Below are positions 22,490-33,513 of a DNA stretch of 64,000 nt, one piece after another. Positions within the stretch are counted from its first letter, which is position 1. The number at the start of each line of letters is the position of its first letter. This stretch comes from Podocnemis expansa (lineage: Eukaryota > Chordata > Testudines > Podocnemididae). The stretch is from positions 4,283,054 to 4,347,053 of the forward strand of contig ML682088.1 of NCBI GenBank assembly GCA_007922195.1, written 5' to 3'. The notes beneath the pieces are model-generated. The model saw only the letters and a program-made list of their open reading frames with translations. It searched no databases and was not told the origin of the DNA. The position numbers were made by a program, and so were the translations under genes.

Positions 22490-22655
22490 CAATGGTTCCC
22501 AGCTTCTGGCAATTTGCAACACACTTGGCAGCACATCACTCCCTACAGTAGACACCAATCCCTTCCCTCCCAGTGAACCCAACCATAACCCCAACACACT
22601 TACCACTGTGTGGTGACACAGTAATGTGTCCTGACACAGTGGTTGAGAACCGCTG
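22490..22655. mobile_element. hAT MITE, family B copy 2
   Basis: The ends CAATGGTTCCCAGC and GGTTGAGAACCGCTG, with interior GCAACACACTTGGCAGCAC and GTGTGGTGACACAGTAATG, match the copy at 19654. The flanking 8-mers are too worn to call a duplication. Confidence 0.75.
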
Positions 22656-23421
22656 TTCTATTCAATAGTACTTTAGTCCTCCAATCAGGGTTGGTACTGG
22701 CGCTGGGCTTACGGGGCTCAAGCCCTGTGTCCCAGTGCCTTAGCCCTGGGTCTTTTTCCAGGCCAGTGGTGCTCCTGCCTCCAATCCTTCCTTAAAAAAC
22801 CAGAGGTCCTGAATGTTTTCTGAACCAGAAAGAAGGCCCCTAACTGGTGTAAATGTGAATTACAGGTTATGTAAGAAAACAGGGAACTGACTGGAAGGTT
22901 ACCATGGTCAATGAGGCATACAAATTAATGAGTATAAAACAATTCTGTTAACTCCTCTGCCCCTAAATCCAAGACATCCCAAAATCTTTTCTATGTGATG
23001 ATGTCTTTCTGGAGGTGTTAAAATCTGATTGATCCTGCTTAAGCACAACACTGTATTTATAATTCCTGCAGGAGCTGTATTTACCTTTCCTATGGAACTG
23101 CATACAGTTTCTGGTTCACAAGGATACATCAGCCATTGTTTAATACAATTGACTCCAAAAATATTGAACTTAAATCAATAATATTTAACTTAATTCAATG
23201 ATGTTTTTTCAAGATAAGGAGAAAAATCATCATATCCATGTCACATACATGTTTCAAAAGTGCTTTTGCTGGGATAGTGGAATCAATGTCTTTATTCTTG
23301 CAAAAAGTTTCACCAAAACTTTAATGACCACTGGTCATCAGGATATTGGTTCAAGGTAGCTACCGAAATAGAGCAACCACTGGACCACATTTACTCTTAA
23401 CTCGACACTTAGGCTTAGTAC

Positions 23422-23667
23422 CAGGGCTTAAAGTAAGACTCAGAGCCTCTCAGCATGCTCAGTCAGAGCAGGGCTCAGGCCAAAGCCTGCTCTGACTGAG
23501 CAGGCTCAGTGGCTCTGAGCATGCTCAGTCAGAGCAGGCTGGGGCCTGAGCCTCAGCCCAGGCTAAGACAGCTTCTCTGACATGGTATGAGGGGTCCCTC
23601 ACTGGTGCGAGGGGGCCTGCCAATTTAGGAGGATTCTGGGGTGCACCAAATTATACTTTAATCCCTG
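23422..23667. mobile_element. Short hAT MITE with perfect 8-bp target duplication
   Basis: The ends are CAGGGCTTAAAGTAAGA and, inverted, TTATACTTTAATCCCTG, flanked by the identical CTTAGTAC at 23414-23421 and 23668-23675. The 246-bp interior is built of direct and inverted copies of 'AGCATGCTCAGTCAGAGCAG', so its transcript would fold into a strong hairpin. Confidence 0.92.
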
Positions 23668-23675
23668 CTTAGTAC

Positions 23676-24844
23676 TAACTTGAAGGAAAATGCATCATCC
23701 ACTGAAGGCCTAATTCAAGAAAGCACTTACTTAAGCACTTGGTTAATGCTGAGCAAGTACTTAAGTCTCACTAAAGACAAGGGAAATTAGGAACGTGCCT
23801 CAGAACCCTCTCAAATTATAGGAATACCTTCCTGAATCAGGATGTGAGTAACTAACACTACTTCCTTCAGCAGTTAAACTGTCCTTGTGTGTTACTCGAT
23901 CAAAACATGACTATAGCTGCGTACCAATCTATATGAGATTGAATGGGATCACAGGCCAACGTGCTTTAGTTGGGCTGACTATAATTTTCAAAATGAAAAC
24001 AGGAAAAGGATCAACAACAACCCAAATGCACACAGATTGATTGACCTGAGAAGTTGAGTACTGGGTGCATGTTTGAATACATGCTTATCTAGTCCTAAGT
24101 AGTTCTTCCAGAATCAGTTCCCAACTGATGTGGGATAATGAAAAGATAACTTTAACTCCTATTTTCAGAAAATGATCAGAAATGACTAAACCAGAATTTG
24201 AGGAACAAAGAGCATAAGATAATATCTTTTCTTGAACCAACTTTTGTGGGTGGGGAAAAAAAAAAGCTTTCAAGCTTATTCAGAGATTTTCTTCTGGTCC
24301 TCTCACCCACAGAAGCTGGCCTATGAATAGATATTACCTCACCCACTTTTTCTTTCTAATATCCTGGGAACAACATGACAACAGCCACACCACATAGAAT
24401 CAGCATTAGTTATTTACAATGGGCATGTACTTCTTCCACATTATTCTGTAATCTACCTCTTTTCTCATTAAACAAATACAGTTATATATATCTTCTGAAT
24501 ACTTTCATCTTCACTAACTGTGTTATAAATCAACAGTTCTCAGCCATGTCAAGCTCACATGACATCACTACTGTTTCTTTCATGTGACTCTTGGGGAAAC
24601 ATGAGACAGCCAATACTTTAATCAGCATGTCAGAAATACTGTGCCATCAGCTGCTCTGTCCTTAAGAAATAAAACAAGAGGCAGGTGCTATATCCTTAGG
24701 TTTTTTATGTAAACATTATGAATATGGATCCTTTTCTGTTCAGTGCCACAAGTCTTCTTTACACGTAAGTAAAGAAAAATGTCGCTATATGAGCACCAAA
24801 AATAAGAAACTGAGAAAATCTGGCCTATAAAAGGAACTGAGTGT
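23676..24844. other. Unassigned sequence, old repeat at 23690-23850
   Basis: About 23690-23850, with repeated 'AAGCACTTA' words and ending in CCTGAATCAGG, resembles an old interspersed repeat common in amniotes, which I cannot name with certainty. The rest is unremarkable AT-rich DNA. Confidence 0.35.
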
Positions 24845-25122
24845 GTTCAAATGAGAGAAGAGAAGGTTTCAAGAGGATAGAATAGCAGCTTTCAAATATA
24901 TAAAAGGGGCATAAAAAGTGAAGGGTGATCCGTTGCTCTCTCCAGTAAAGACAGGACAAGCAATAAAAGGCTTGGTTTCCGGCAAAGCAGATTAAGATTG
25001 GATATTGGAAAAATAACCTGACTGGAATGAGGTAAGTATACTTGGTCCTGCTAGGTGCAGGGGATTAAACTAGATGATCTCTCTAGCAATTCCATCACTG
25101 CCTTTCTGTGATTCCATGACAT
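24845..25122 (+). mobile_element. Old CR1 LINE 3' end
   Basis: The sequence follows the end of CR1 ORF2 and its 3' UTR: reverse-transcriptase C-terminal words around 24880-25020, then TGCAGGGGATTAAACTAGAT, a diverged form of the CR1 signature GGTTGGACTAGATGA, ending in TTTCTGTGATTCCATGA repeats. It is strongly diverged with frameshifts. Confidence 0.75.
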
Positions 25123-28100
25123 TTGAGGGACTGATTCTCACTTAGCTGTGGTAAATCAGCATAGCTACATTCAGGTCAATGGAGCTGGATTGATTTACAG
25201 CACCTGAGGAGTTAGCCCACCTACCATGCAGGACGTAGGACCACAGTTCCCATGTCCCCTATGGAAATCCCTGGTATCTAGACTGTCCCTAAAGACTCCA
25301 TATTTAATGAACCTGAAAAACTCAGAGTCTGCACTCATGGAGCAACAGAGAAGGTGTAAATAATTTTTACTGCTTTTCCATCGCTGACATGAAATGGCAG
25401 GAACAATTCATTCTGGTCAAATAAAATATTCTGAACACTGTTTCAAAACCATATTTTGAAATGAAATTAGTTTCATACTGAAATGTCAACTTGAGATGGG
25501 GCTTCAACACAGTATTTCAAAACTGTATTTTGTTTTGAACTGACATTTTAAAAGTAAATCTTTTGTTTTGAAAGGAAAAGTCAAAAGGTTTCATTTTGAT
25601 GTTTCAAAAAGAACTATAGTAACTTCTTAGAAGAAGAAAGTCATCTTTATTTTTTATTTGGCTCAAAATACTTGCCCAGTTAAACTCAGGTTCCCATTGC
25701 CTTGCAAATGCATTCTTTGGTAAATTTACTCTTTGACCGAAAAACTGTACCCAACTCTGTTCTTACATCTTTAGCTACTACTAGAGCTGGGTGATACTGT
25801 AAATAGTCAGAGGCAAGGCCATGTGAGCTTCAAGCTGCGATTACATTGATTGACTTGCTCAAATTCACATGAGTCAACAACAGAACCACGAATAGTACCC
25901 AGGCCCCGACTTTCCTCAGTCCCCATGACTAATCCCTAAATCACACCTCCTTGGTGTCACAGTGCAGTGGGGGAGAGACGGGAAAGAATTTGGATGAACT
26001 AGGGCGGAGGGCACTTGCGCCGGTAGAGAGGTGATATTTGAAAATGGTTTGGTTGTTATGATGGAACATTAATTTAAGTCTCATGTTATTGAGCTTGGGA
26101 AGGCTCAGACGAGATAATGCAAAGGAAGTTGCCTGTTTCACACCTCATTTACTTCTTGGCTTTCCATTCTTTGTCTTCCTTTCTTCCCTTGGGGTTTTCC
26201 TTTGAAGTCCTGTTATGTGTGTGCTGGACCCTGTACACTATTCATCCATAATGTCCTAACTTGATGGTAAGAGAATACCACAATTTTTCCCAGAAGGAAC
26301 TTCTGCCACCTTTAACAAGTTCCTTTATCATGCTTCAGGTCGAAAAAGATTAATTCAGATATTTTGTAGTATAGCGTAGTGTTATTTTCCACAGAGAAAC
26401 TGACAGTGTCCAATGCTAGGAGACCAAGGAACCCCAGATTAACCATGAAATATATATATATATGGCAAGTGATGAGAGAAGGTCACTTGTGACAAAAACT
26501 CTATGTCTTATAGGAACTTAGACACTGCCAAATCAGAACAGAGCAGTAGTCTACCTAGCTCACAAGTATTTCTCTGACATGGCCTGCAACAGATCCTGTA
26601 GAGAAATTACCAACAAATCCCATAACAGACAGTCATGGACGAGCATGTCCATAAAGGAGGAGTGATCGTGAAACCCATCAAATAAAGCATGACTTATGCC
26701 CAATAACATGAGCGTTTATATCCTGATTAATAACTGAAGGTATTTTGGTTAGCCATAGGCATGCCTGACTGTTTGAGTCCCTATGGAATATTGGCCTCAA
26801 AGATATTTTTCTGTCCTATTGTTTACACACTTATTTTTTTTCCTGTTGTTCTCTTTAATGATCACTGCTGCATATTGATGAGGGCTTGTACAGTGACAAG
26901 GTCTTCCGTGAGTAGTTTGTTATTTGGAGCCCAGGAAAGTTAATAATGCATCTTAACTTAATTCTTATGCAGTAAATATATTAAATTACACAACATAAAC
27001 TCACCTAAAATGCCATATGCACCATTCAGCCAAGTTAACCATGCTTTGCAAATCATTTGAATTTCCAGATTAATTAATTAATTTCCAGATAAATCTAACA
27101 AGTCTTGAGATGCATGTGCAGCATAGGATGTTACAGATGGGCATCCAGAAAGGATAGTGTGGGAAAAGAACCAGTTATCACCCCAGTGAGGCAACTTCAA
27201 AATACATTAAATGAAAGGTAGCAAGCAGGACTGCTTCACATGGTGAGGTGCAAGCTGGCCCATAGGCACATTAAACAGGATCAGCTCTCCCTTTCTTCCC
27301 ATAAACACCGGGTTAGGATCACACCTAGCATTCCCAAGCACTGTGTTTGCAGAGCCAGCAGATGCCAGATAGCTCCGCCACTCCTGCTGCTAAAAGGGGA
27401 GTGAAGAGAATCAGCCTGAGGTGCTACCCTTGGCATGGGGTGGAGGAAGAGGGAACATCTTAGGGCTAGGCCAGCTGTAGCTGTGGCATGAGGGATGCAA
27501 AAAGCATCTTGCTGCTGGGCTTCTCTTCCTCTCCTTGAACAACTGGAGTCACTGTTCCTTTTGGAGAGACGGGGACGGCCCCACTAGTAAGACAGATCAA
27601 GGAAAAGGCAGCAGATGGGTCAGTGGTGAGGGACTATGGGCATAATTCTGTAAGTGGGAACAGCTGGGTTGGGGGGGGGGGGTCAGAATTTTATCCTGAG
27701 GCCACGTGTGAAATACAACTGTGACAGGTCCAGGAGGAAGGTCATAGCATTTAAAGACCAGAGGAGGGCAGGCCTCTCCCTCAAAAGGTAATTCCAGTGA
27801 TGAACCACACAGAAGCTACGTGAACTGCAATAAAATTTCCAGCAATATTAATTCCTGTTCAGCTTCAGCTGCATAGCTCTCCCCCATTTTGTTTCCTGAA
27901 AAAGGAAGAAGGAACCCTGGCAGGACTGTATTTTAGACCACTGGTAGCTGCAGCATAGTAAAGGGTGTGTTTCAGAGTTCAGTTTTAACTGGCACTTTTC
28001 GCTTTTATTTTACAAGAGTCTCACTGAACTGGAAAGAGCGAACAGAAACTTTGAGCACTGAATTTTTCCTTGAGATGTGGTAAAACTGATAGATACCAAA

Positions 28101-29420
28101 AGACAACCGCAAGATTAAAATAAAAAAATCAGCCCTTTGGGAAATTTTTCCTTGGGGTGTCTCTTTTTTCTTTTGCAAGCAACAAGAAACCCACTCATAC
28201 CTGTTCTCTGGCTACATTATTGCTCCTCCTGTGCAGATCCCTAAAATGTCAGGTATGCATTACAGTCCATTCTTACCAGAATACTCATATTTACCATTAG
28301 TGCTAATAAAAAAGTTAAAATCTCCCAATAGTTAATGGCTAATTTGCCAAAAAGAGACCATAGATTCCTGTTGGAAATACAAGACTCCTGATCAATATAA
28401 AATTTTAACAATGACCTCATCAGTACTGAAGTGGAATAATTTCCCAAAGGCACATAATATGTGCCAAACCAATGAGGTCACTGTTAAGAATTTGCATCAG
28501 AAGACAGTTTGATGAAACTGGGGCGTTAATATTTCTTTTGCCTGTTGATGATCAAAGTGAAAACCTTGTGGTGCATTGGAGCATATTAACAATACTAGTT
28601 TTGGCTTCATGAGAGTGGAAAAAAATAAGCAGATCTCTCCCTTCAACTTTTTTCCATTTGCTGGCTGGAGGTGAATGTCCAATTGAAAACTTAAACAGCC
28701 ACTTAACATAAATTTGTTGCCCAAAAATCTATTTGTCTTGCCAGTCAGGGGATGGGGCAGGTGGAAAAGAGTTGCTCAGTAACAGTACTTTTCTTGGATT
28801 AAAATTATAGCCAGGAATGGCTGACTTGTGAAAGTGCAAATCTTAATACAGTCAATATCACCATTTTGTTATGGACATTTTGAGGCTGAGTAATCACTTA
28901 ATAAACTTAAAAGGAAATTTAATAGCTTGGCTCAATGACACAATGCCTTTAAAAACTGAAGAGTGGTAGCATATTAGACACATCATCATTCAGACACGTT
29001 AAAAAGATTGGTGTGATTTTGCCAGTCTGAAATAGTCTTTTCAGTTTATCAGCAATCTCTTCTACTTGCAGGTGTTCAATGAAGAGATGAGCACAGTATT
29101 GTCAACAGCAAGCAATCAAAAGTCATGACAGGTTCCAAAGAATCATGATATTTCTCAAACTATAATAAGTTTTGAAGTTTGCCTTCTCAGTTTTGATAAG
29201 TATAATTCAACAGGATCACATTTTGCAGCTTTCCTCTGTAACCTCAATAAGAAAGTCAAAAAGCTGAGATTCTTCCAAATTCAGCACCAACTATCCAGAA
29301 TCTATAATATTTACAAAAAGCAACACCACAGTTAGTAGGTTTGTGGAAACTTCTACCAGGAAATGCTTTAGTCACAACAGCCCTCTCCCATCCCTTACAG
29401 GGATCACTATTTTTTACATA
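25123..29420. other. Unassigned AT-rich sequence
   Basis: No gene recognised over ~4.3 kb. The stretch 25425-25620 is rich in 'TTTCAAAA/TTTTGAAA' words and can fold on itself. Simple repeats: (AT)n at about 26450-26464 and a G-run at about 27669-27681. The small open frames at 25941, 28241 and 28497 (minus) have no family features. Confidence 0.35.
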
Positions 29421-29490
29421 AAAGCAAGCAAGGAGTCCTGTAGCACTTAAAAAATAACAAATTTGTTTATTGCATGAGCTTTCATGATTT
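29421..29490 (-). mobile_element. Penelope-like terminal scrap
   Basis: AAGCAAGGAGTCCTGTAGCAC followed by AATAACAAATTTGTTTATTG and GCATGAGCTTTCATG is a minus-orientation half of the shared terminal unit. Confidence 0.7.
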
Positions 29491-30689
29491 TATAGGGGAG
29501 TGGGGCATATAATTACCTATTTGATCAGCAATATTCTATCTCTGACAGGCATCTAGTCACGGGCATTGCTGGATAGCAAAAAGACCCGGGGCACAGGCCC
29601 ACAGGCTCCCCCTGTGCTAGACCCTGCTCCTATCATTGGGTTGACCCCCAATAGGCCACACCCCAACAGACACCCCCCCCCCAACAAGCCCTACCCCTAT
29701 CCTGGGCCCCACTTGAAACTGGAATTTACATGAAGTATTTGAAGTGGGGAAGTTCCACATGAAATGGAAATTTTGGAAAATGGAGATGTGATGTTTCTGA
29801 AAGGAAATATGCTCCCTGGGGCCATGCCAGATGATGACTAAAATTGAAGCTGTCAGTTTCTAGCCAGCAGCTGTCTAGGCACCAGTGCAGTCTGACCATG
29901 TCAATGTCCATGGATTATCCTGGTCCAGAGTGTTTAGCCTCTGTACCACTCTGCCACCACACAGAGGCCCCATGCCATGTTGTGATACAACAACTCCTTC
30001 ATACCCCTCTGCATTAAAACTGTAAAATGAGCAATCATTCACCTCCAGTCTTCCCTACAAATGAATCAAGGTGCTAGCAGTATCCTCTTAAAAGCTCACA
30101 GACCATGTGAGAAGGACATATAAAAATTCTCCTCCTCTGACAAGGCATATCATTCCCTATCTCCTACAGGTTTCTGTTGCTAAACGTCAGGAGTCAGGGA
30201 GATCAGAAAATAGGAGTGGGAGGGAGGGTGGTGGATCAGACCATCCCTGGGACTTCCAGTCAACTTGTTTAGGTTCTCCAGGTGCTGGAGAAGTGGATGG
30301 CATCTAGGTGCCCAGATGAAAGATGACACCCTGCTGACCCACACTGAAGACACCTACATCTGCAGTGCTCAAGCTTATAAAATAGAGCCCACACCTCCCC
30401 TGAACTTTGCTGTAATGCTTTGCCCTCCACTTTGAGTAGCAGCATGAGATTGTGGAGCAGGGGACTGGAGGGATGGCAGTACCGCAGCTGCAATTTGCCA
30501 TGCTGGGCTGCTTATACCACAGGGCAGAAATTTAAAAAGGCTCTGAGCCTCTCCCAGCTTCCAGATATATGCAACACAGGTAGGGGAAGTTGGGAAACTC
30601 ATGAGGCAAGCAGGCAGGCTGGCTGGGACTGCCAGTACAGTGCTGCGAGCAGGGTCACACCAAACTGGTAGACCCAGCCAGACAAAAAA
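29491..30689. other. Unassigned sequence
   Basis: A C-rich patch lies at 29570-29710. No exon or transposon end could be confirmed. The open frames at 30107-30690 on both strands are unsupported. Confidence 0.3.
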
Positions 30690-31980
30690 AAAAAAACAAA
30701 GAGTCGTGTGGCACTTTAAGAGTAACAGATTTATTTTTTGCATGAGCTTTTGTGGGAGAAAATCCCACTTCATCAGATGCTTCAAAGATGGGGGAACGTA
30801 CAGAATGGAATGAAAATAAATGCAGCGGGGTGTAAAACATAGGATCAGGTCATACAGTAACAGCAAATCAGAGCAGTTCTTAGGTTCAAACCATGGGAAG
30901 CCTGAAGTCAAATTACCTTTCATAATGGGAAAAGAACCCATAGTCTCGATTAAGTCCTGCTTTCACAGAATTTAGCTTGCATATTAATTTGAGTTCAGCT
31001 GTTTCTCTTTGAAGTCTTGATGTCCCAGCCACATCTCTGATGACAGTCATTAACAAATCATTTATTGAGTGATTAGAAAGATGGAAGTACTCAGCAACTG
31101 GTTTCTTTGTTCTGTGATTTCTGATATCAGCTCTGTTTTCATTTATCCTTTTGCGCAGTGATCGTCTTGTTTGTCCAATGTATAAGGTGTTGGGGCATTT
31201 CTTGCACATGAGGGCATAGATCACATTAATAGATGAGCAGGTAAATGAGCCTTTGATGGAGTAGCAGGCTTGATTAGGACCTATGATGGTATCTGTTGTT
31301 CAGATATGTGGGCAGACTTGGCAGCGTGTTCTGTTGCAGGGGTGTGTGCCTGCTTCAATGTTTCTGTTGTTAGATCTGGAGTTGCTGGTGAGTATCTGTT
31401 TAAGATTGGGTGGCTGTCTGAAGGCAAGACGAGGTCTGTCTCCCAAGGCTTGAGAGAGAGAGAGGGATCATCTTTTAGAATAGGCTGTAGGTCCTTAATG
31501 ATCTGTTGCAGAGGTCTGACTTGGGGGTTGTATGTGGTGACTCGTGGTGTTCTGTTGTTTTCTTTCTTGGGCCTCTCCTGTAGTAGACGACTTCGGTGAA
31601 CCCGTCTAACTCTGTCAGTTTGGTTTCTTACTTCCCCAGGCGGCTACTGTAGTTTCAAGAATGCTTGATAGAAATCCTCAAGATGCCTGTCTCTGTCTGA
31701 GGGATCAGAGCAGATGTGGTTATATCTTAGAGCTTGGCTGTAGACAATGGATCGTATGGTGTGTTTAGGATGGAAACTCGAGGGATGCAGGTAACTATAC
31801 CGATCAGTAGGTTTTCAGTACAGGGTGGTGGTGATGTGTCTATTCCTGATTTGTACTGTAGTGTCGAGAAAGTGGATCTCCTGTGTAGAGTGTTCCAGGC
31901 TCAATTTGATGGTGGAGTGGAAATTGTTGAAACTTCTGTGAAAATCTTCAAGAGCATCCCTGCCATGTGTCCAGCCTTCT
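30690..31980 (-). mobile_element. Penelope-like retroelement, 5'-truncated (RT C-terminus + GIY-YIG endonuclease)
   Basis: This is the 3' half of an endonuclease-bearing Penelope-like element. From its 5' side (about 31975) it reads 'THGRDALEDFHRSFNNFH' and 'IKLSLEHSTQEIHFLDTTV', which match the late RT region of the family, then 'KPTDRYSYLHPSSFHP', then, after a stop (about 31648) and frame changes, 'FRQPPNLKQILTSN' and the Cys-rich linker 'PCNRTRCQVCPHI'. The GIY-YIG domain (30913-31224) is open for 100 codons, with 'IYAL' and 'TLYIGQTRRSLRKRI' and a later 'NHSIND' block. The 3' end (30690-30790) is the terminal unit with a hammerhead-like CTGATGA box. The RT palm with its catalytic Asp residues is missing. 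Homology starts abruptly near 31980, so this is a 5'-truncated, inactive insertion. Confidence 0.9.
30913..31224 (-). pseudogene. GIY-YIG endonuclease domain of the Penelope-like element
   Basis: In intact elements this domain nicks the target for retrotransposition. The GIY-YIG signature is present as 'IYAL' and 'YIGQT', and the conserved Arg of 'SLRKRI' is kept. Where family members usually have His in the following block this copy has Asn ('INEN'), and the later 'HF' motif reads 'YF'. The frame runs to a stop at 30913 without interruption, but its upstream fusion partner is broken by stops (the codon just before 'TTDTIIG' and others). It is therefore a domain relic, not a gene. The 100-codon frame begins at a GTG only because of how open frames are delimited. 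Confidence 0.85.
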
Positions 31981-32249
31981 GCCTCCCCAGCAAATAGCCA
32001 AAGAGAGGACAACACAGTGAACTGAAAACAAAGCAGAGAAGCCTCCTGCAGTATTCCTCCCACCCTGCCCTTATCTCCTGTCAGACTCCCAATCCCTCTC
32101 CTGGGAAACAAAGCAGAGAGGATTTAGCAGCAAAAACTAAGTAAGCCTACTCTTACAGGAAAGAGCGAGTCCAAATCAAAAATACAGCGTTACTGGGATC
32201 ACACTATCCAATGCAAGACAGACAACATTACAGGACTTCACAATAAAGT

Positions 32250-33444
32250 ACAGCAACTGTAAAACAAGCAAGGCACTTTCAAAGAGTAACAAATTTATTT
32301 ATTGCTAGAGCTTTCGTGGGTGAAATCCCACTTTGTCAGACACTTGAAAATGGTTTCCAAATGGGATTTTGCTCATGTGATAAATAAATGTGTTACTCTA
32401 TAAAAATACCACAGGACTCGTTTCTATTTTTACTGGATTAGACTAACATGGCTACCCCCCTGGAACTTTTCAGTAAAAGGATGGTTAACTTTGTGGCATG
32501 CTGCTTGGTAGGTGTACATATGCTGTGCACAATTCATAGGAGGGCAAAACTGAAGAGCAGAATAAATAGTGACATTAAGTAGCAACATTATTGGTAGGTA
32601 AAGCCTCACTCATGGTCTCCCAACAGAACTCTCAAATCTCAGGAATTTTTTTCCCAGGCGCAGTCTGCTAATATTTGCTCAGTCTTCTGTAGCCACAATT
32701 GAGGGACACAGATAAAATGAATACAATTTACCTTTAAAGCATCTGTTAGGCAACACTGTGTATCTGTTCTTTAATAACATAACTAAACATTTAACTCAGT
32801 TTAATAGACATTATAACCAATATTTAACAGAGCTCCATATTGTAAATTTGAAACTCATTTTATATTCTTGATGAAATTTCTTTAAGATGTAACACTGTGT
32901 AATTTCATTTAAATATGTGTGAATGAAGGGTGTGTGATGGGATCAGTTGACGCCAGCCTCTCCTGATAAAATGCAAGTACCACCTTAATGGATGAACAAT
33001 TCAAACTAATCTCTGAAAAGCAAGAAGAAGAATCCACCCTAGAAACAGAAAAACAAAATACAAGATCAAAGTCATGTCTGCAAATGACTGGTGATGAATA
33101 ATTATCAGACAGGAGCTTTGAGGCAGCAAGACACAGCAAGCCTCATACACTTACATGAGATTCAGCAAGTACAAAAAAACCATGAAAGTGTGTCTCATTC
33201 TCCAACTGTCATCTTAGAGCAACAGATTCATGACCGAGAGAGACCTGGCTCCTTCCTTGTCCCAAGCTTAGTTGCTCACTGGGCTGGCTCTAGCAACACG
33301 TAAAAGGACTGGTAATTATTATCATGCCAGCTTCCAGAATTTCATGGGTATCAATGTATATGTCTGTTTTTTGCTATTTTCACATTTACAAATAAATGTA
33401 TCATATTGCCTTGTCCCCTGAAGAAGATCCTGCTAGTCTTTTCT
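32250..33444 (+). repeat. Left arm of a 2.6-kb imperfect palindrome
   Basis: From about 32250 to 33444 this is the reverse complement of 33514-34885, after removal of one insertion from each arm. Matching is essentially perfect for 43 bases next to the centre (ending GCTAGTCTTTTCT) and falls to roughly 70-75% outward, but stays collinear. Anchors are CATATGCTGTGC (about 32516), 'GAGGGACA' with TACCTTTAAAG (about 32701-32740), CATTATAACCAAT (about 32808), CATTTAAAT (about 32908) and TACACTTACATGAG (about 33147). No coding potential or known repeat family recognised. Confidence 0.85.
32262..32468 (+). mobile_element. Fold-back Penelope-derived insertion in the palindrome's left arm
   Basis: Two inverted terminal units: CAAGCAAGGCACTTTC with 'TTTATTTATTG' and 'CTTTCGTGGGTGAAATCCC', then GGGATTTTGCTCATGTG, 'ATAAATAAATGTGTTACTC' and the tail GACTAACATGGCTACCCC. 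The other palindrome arm has no counterpart, so this inserted after the palindrome formed. ACTGTAAAA on the left and CAGTAAAA on the right may be the target duplication. Confidence 0.75.
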
Positions 33445-33513
33445 AACAATTCCATTTCCTCTGCTATACCAAAAGGGCACCTACTAAAATGATGTGCAAC
33501 AAGAACACTCAAA
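33445..33513. repeat. Palindrome spacer (loop)
   Basis: 69 bp between the two arms, not self-complementary. It contains AATTCCATTTCCTC at the left and is A-rich at the right. Confidence 0.8.

Noticed and set aside
26448..26465. Short spaced repeats considered as a CRISPR-like array (also 34020 and 58433)
   Set aside because: Simple (AT)n and (CA)n microsatellites in a vertebrate genome.
31270..31997. Plus-strand open frames of 87-109 codons
   Set aside because: Shadows of the minus-strand Penelope-like coding region.
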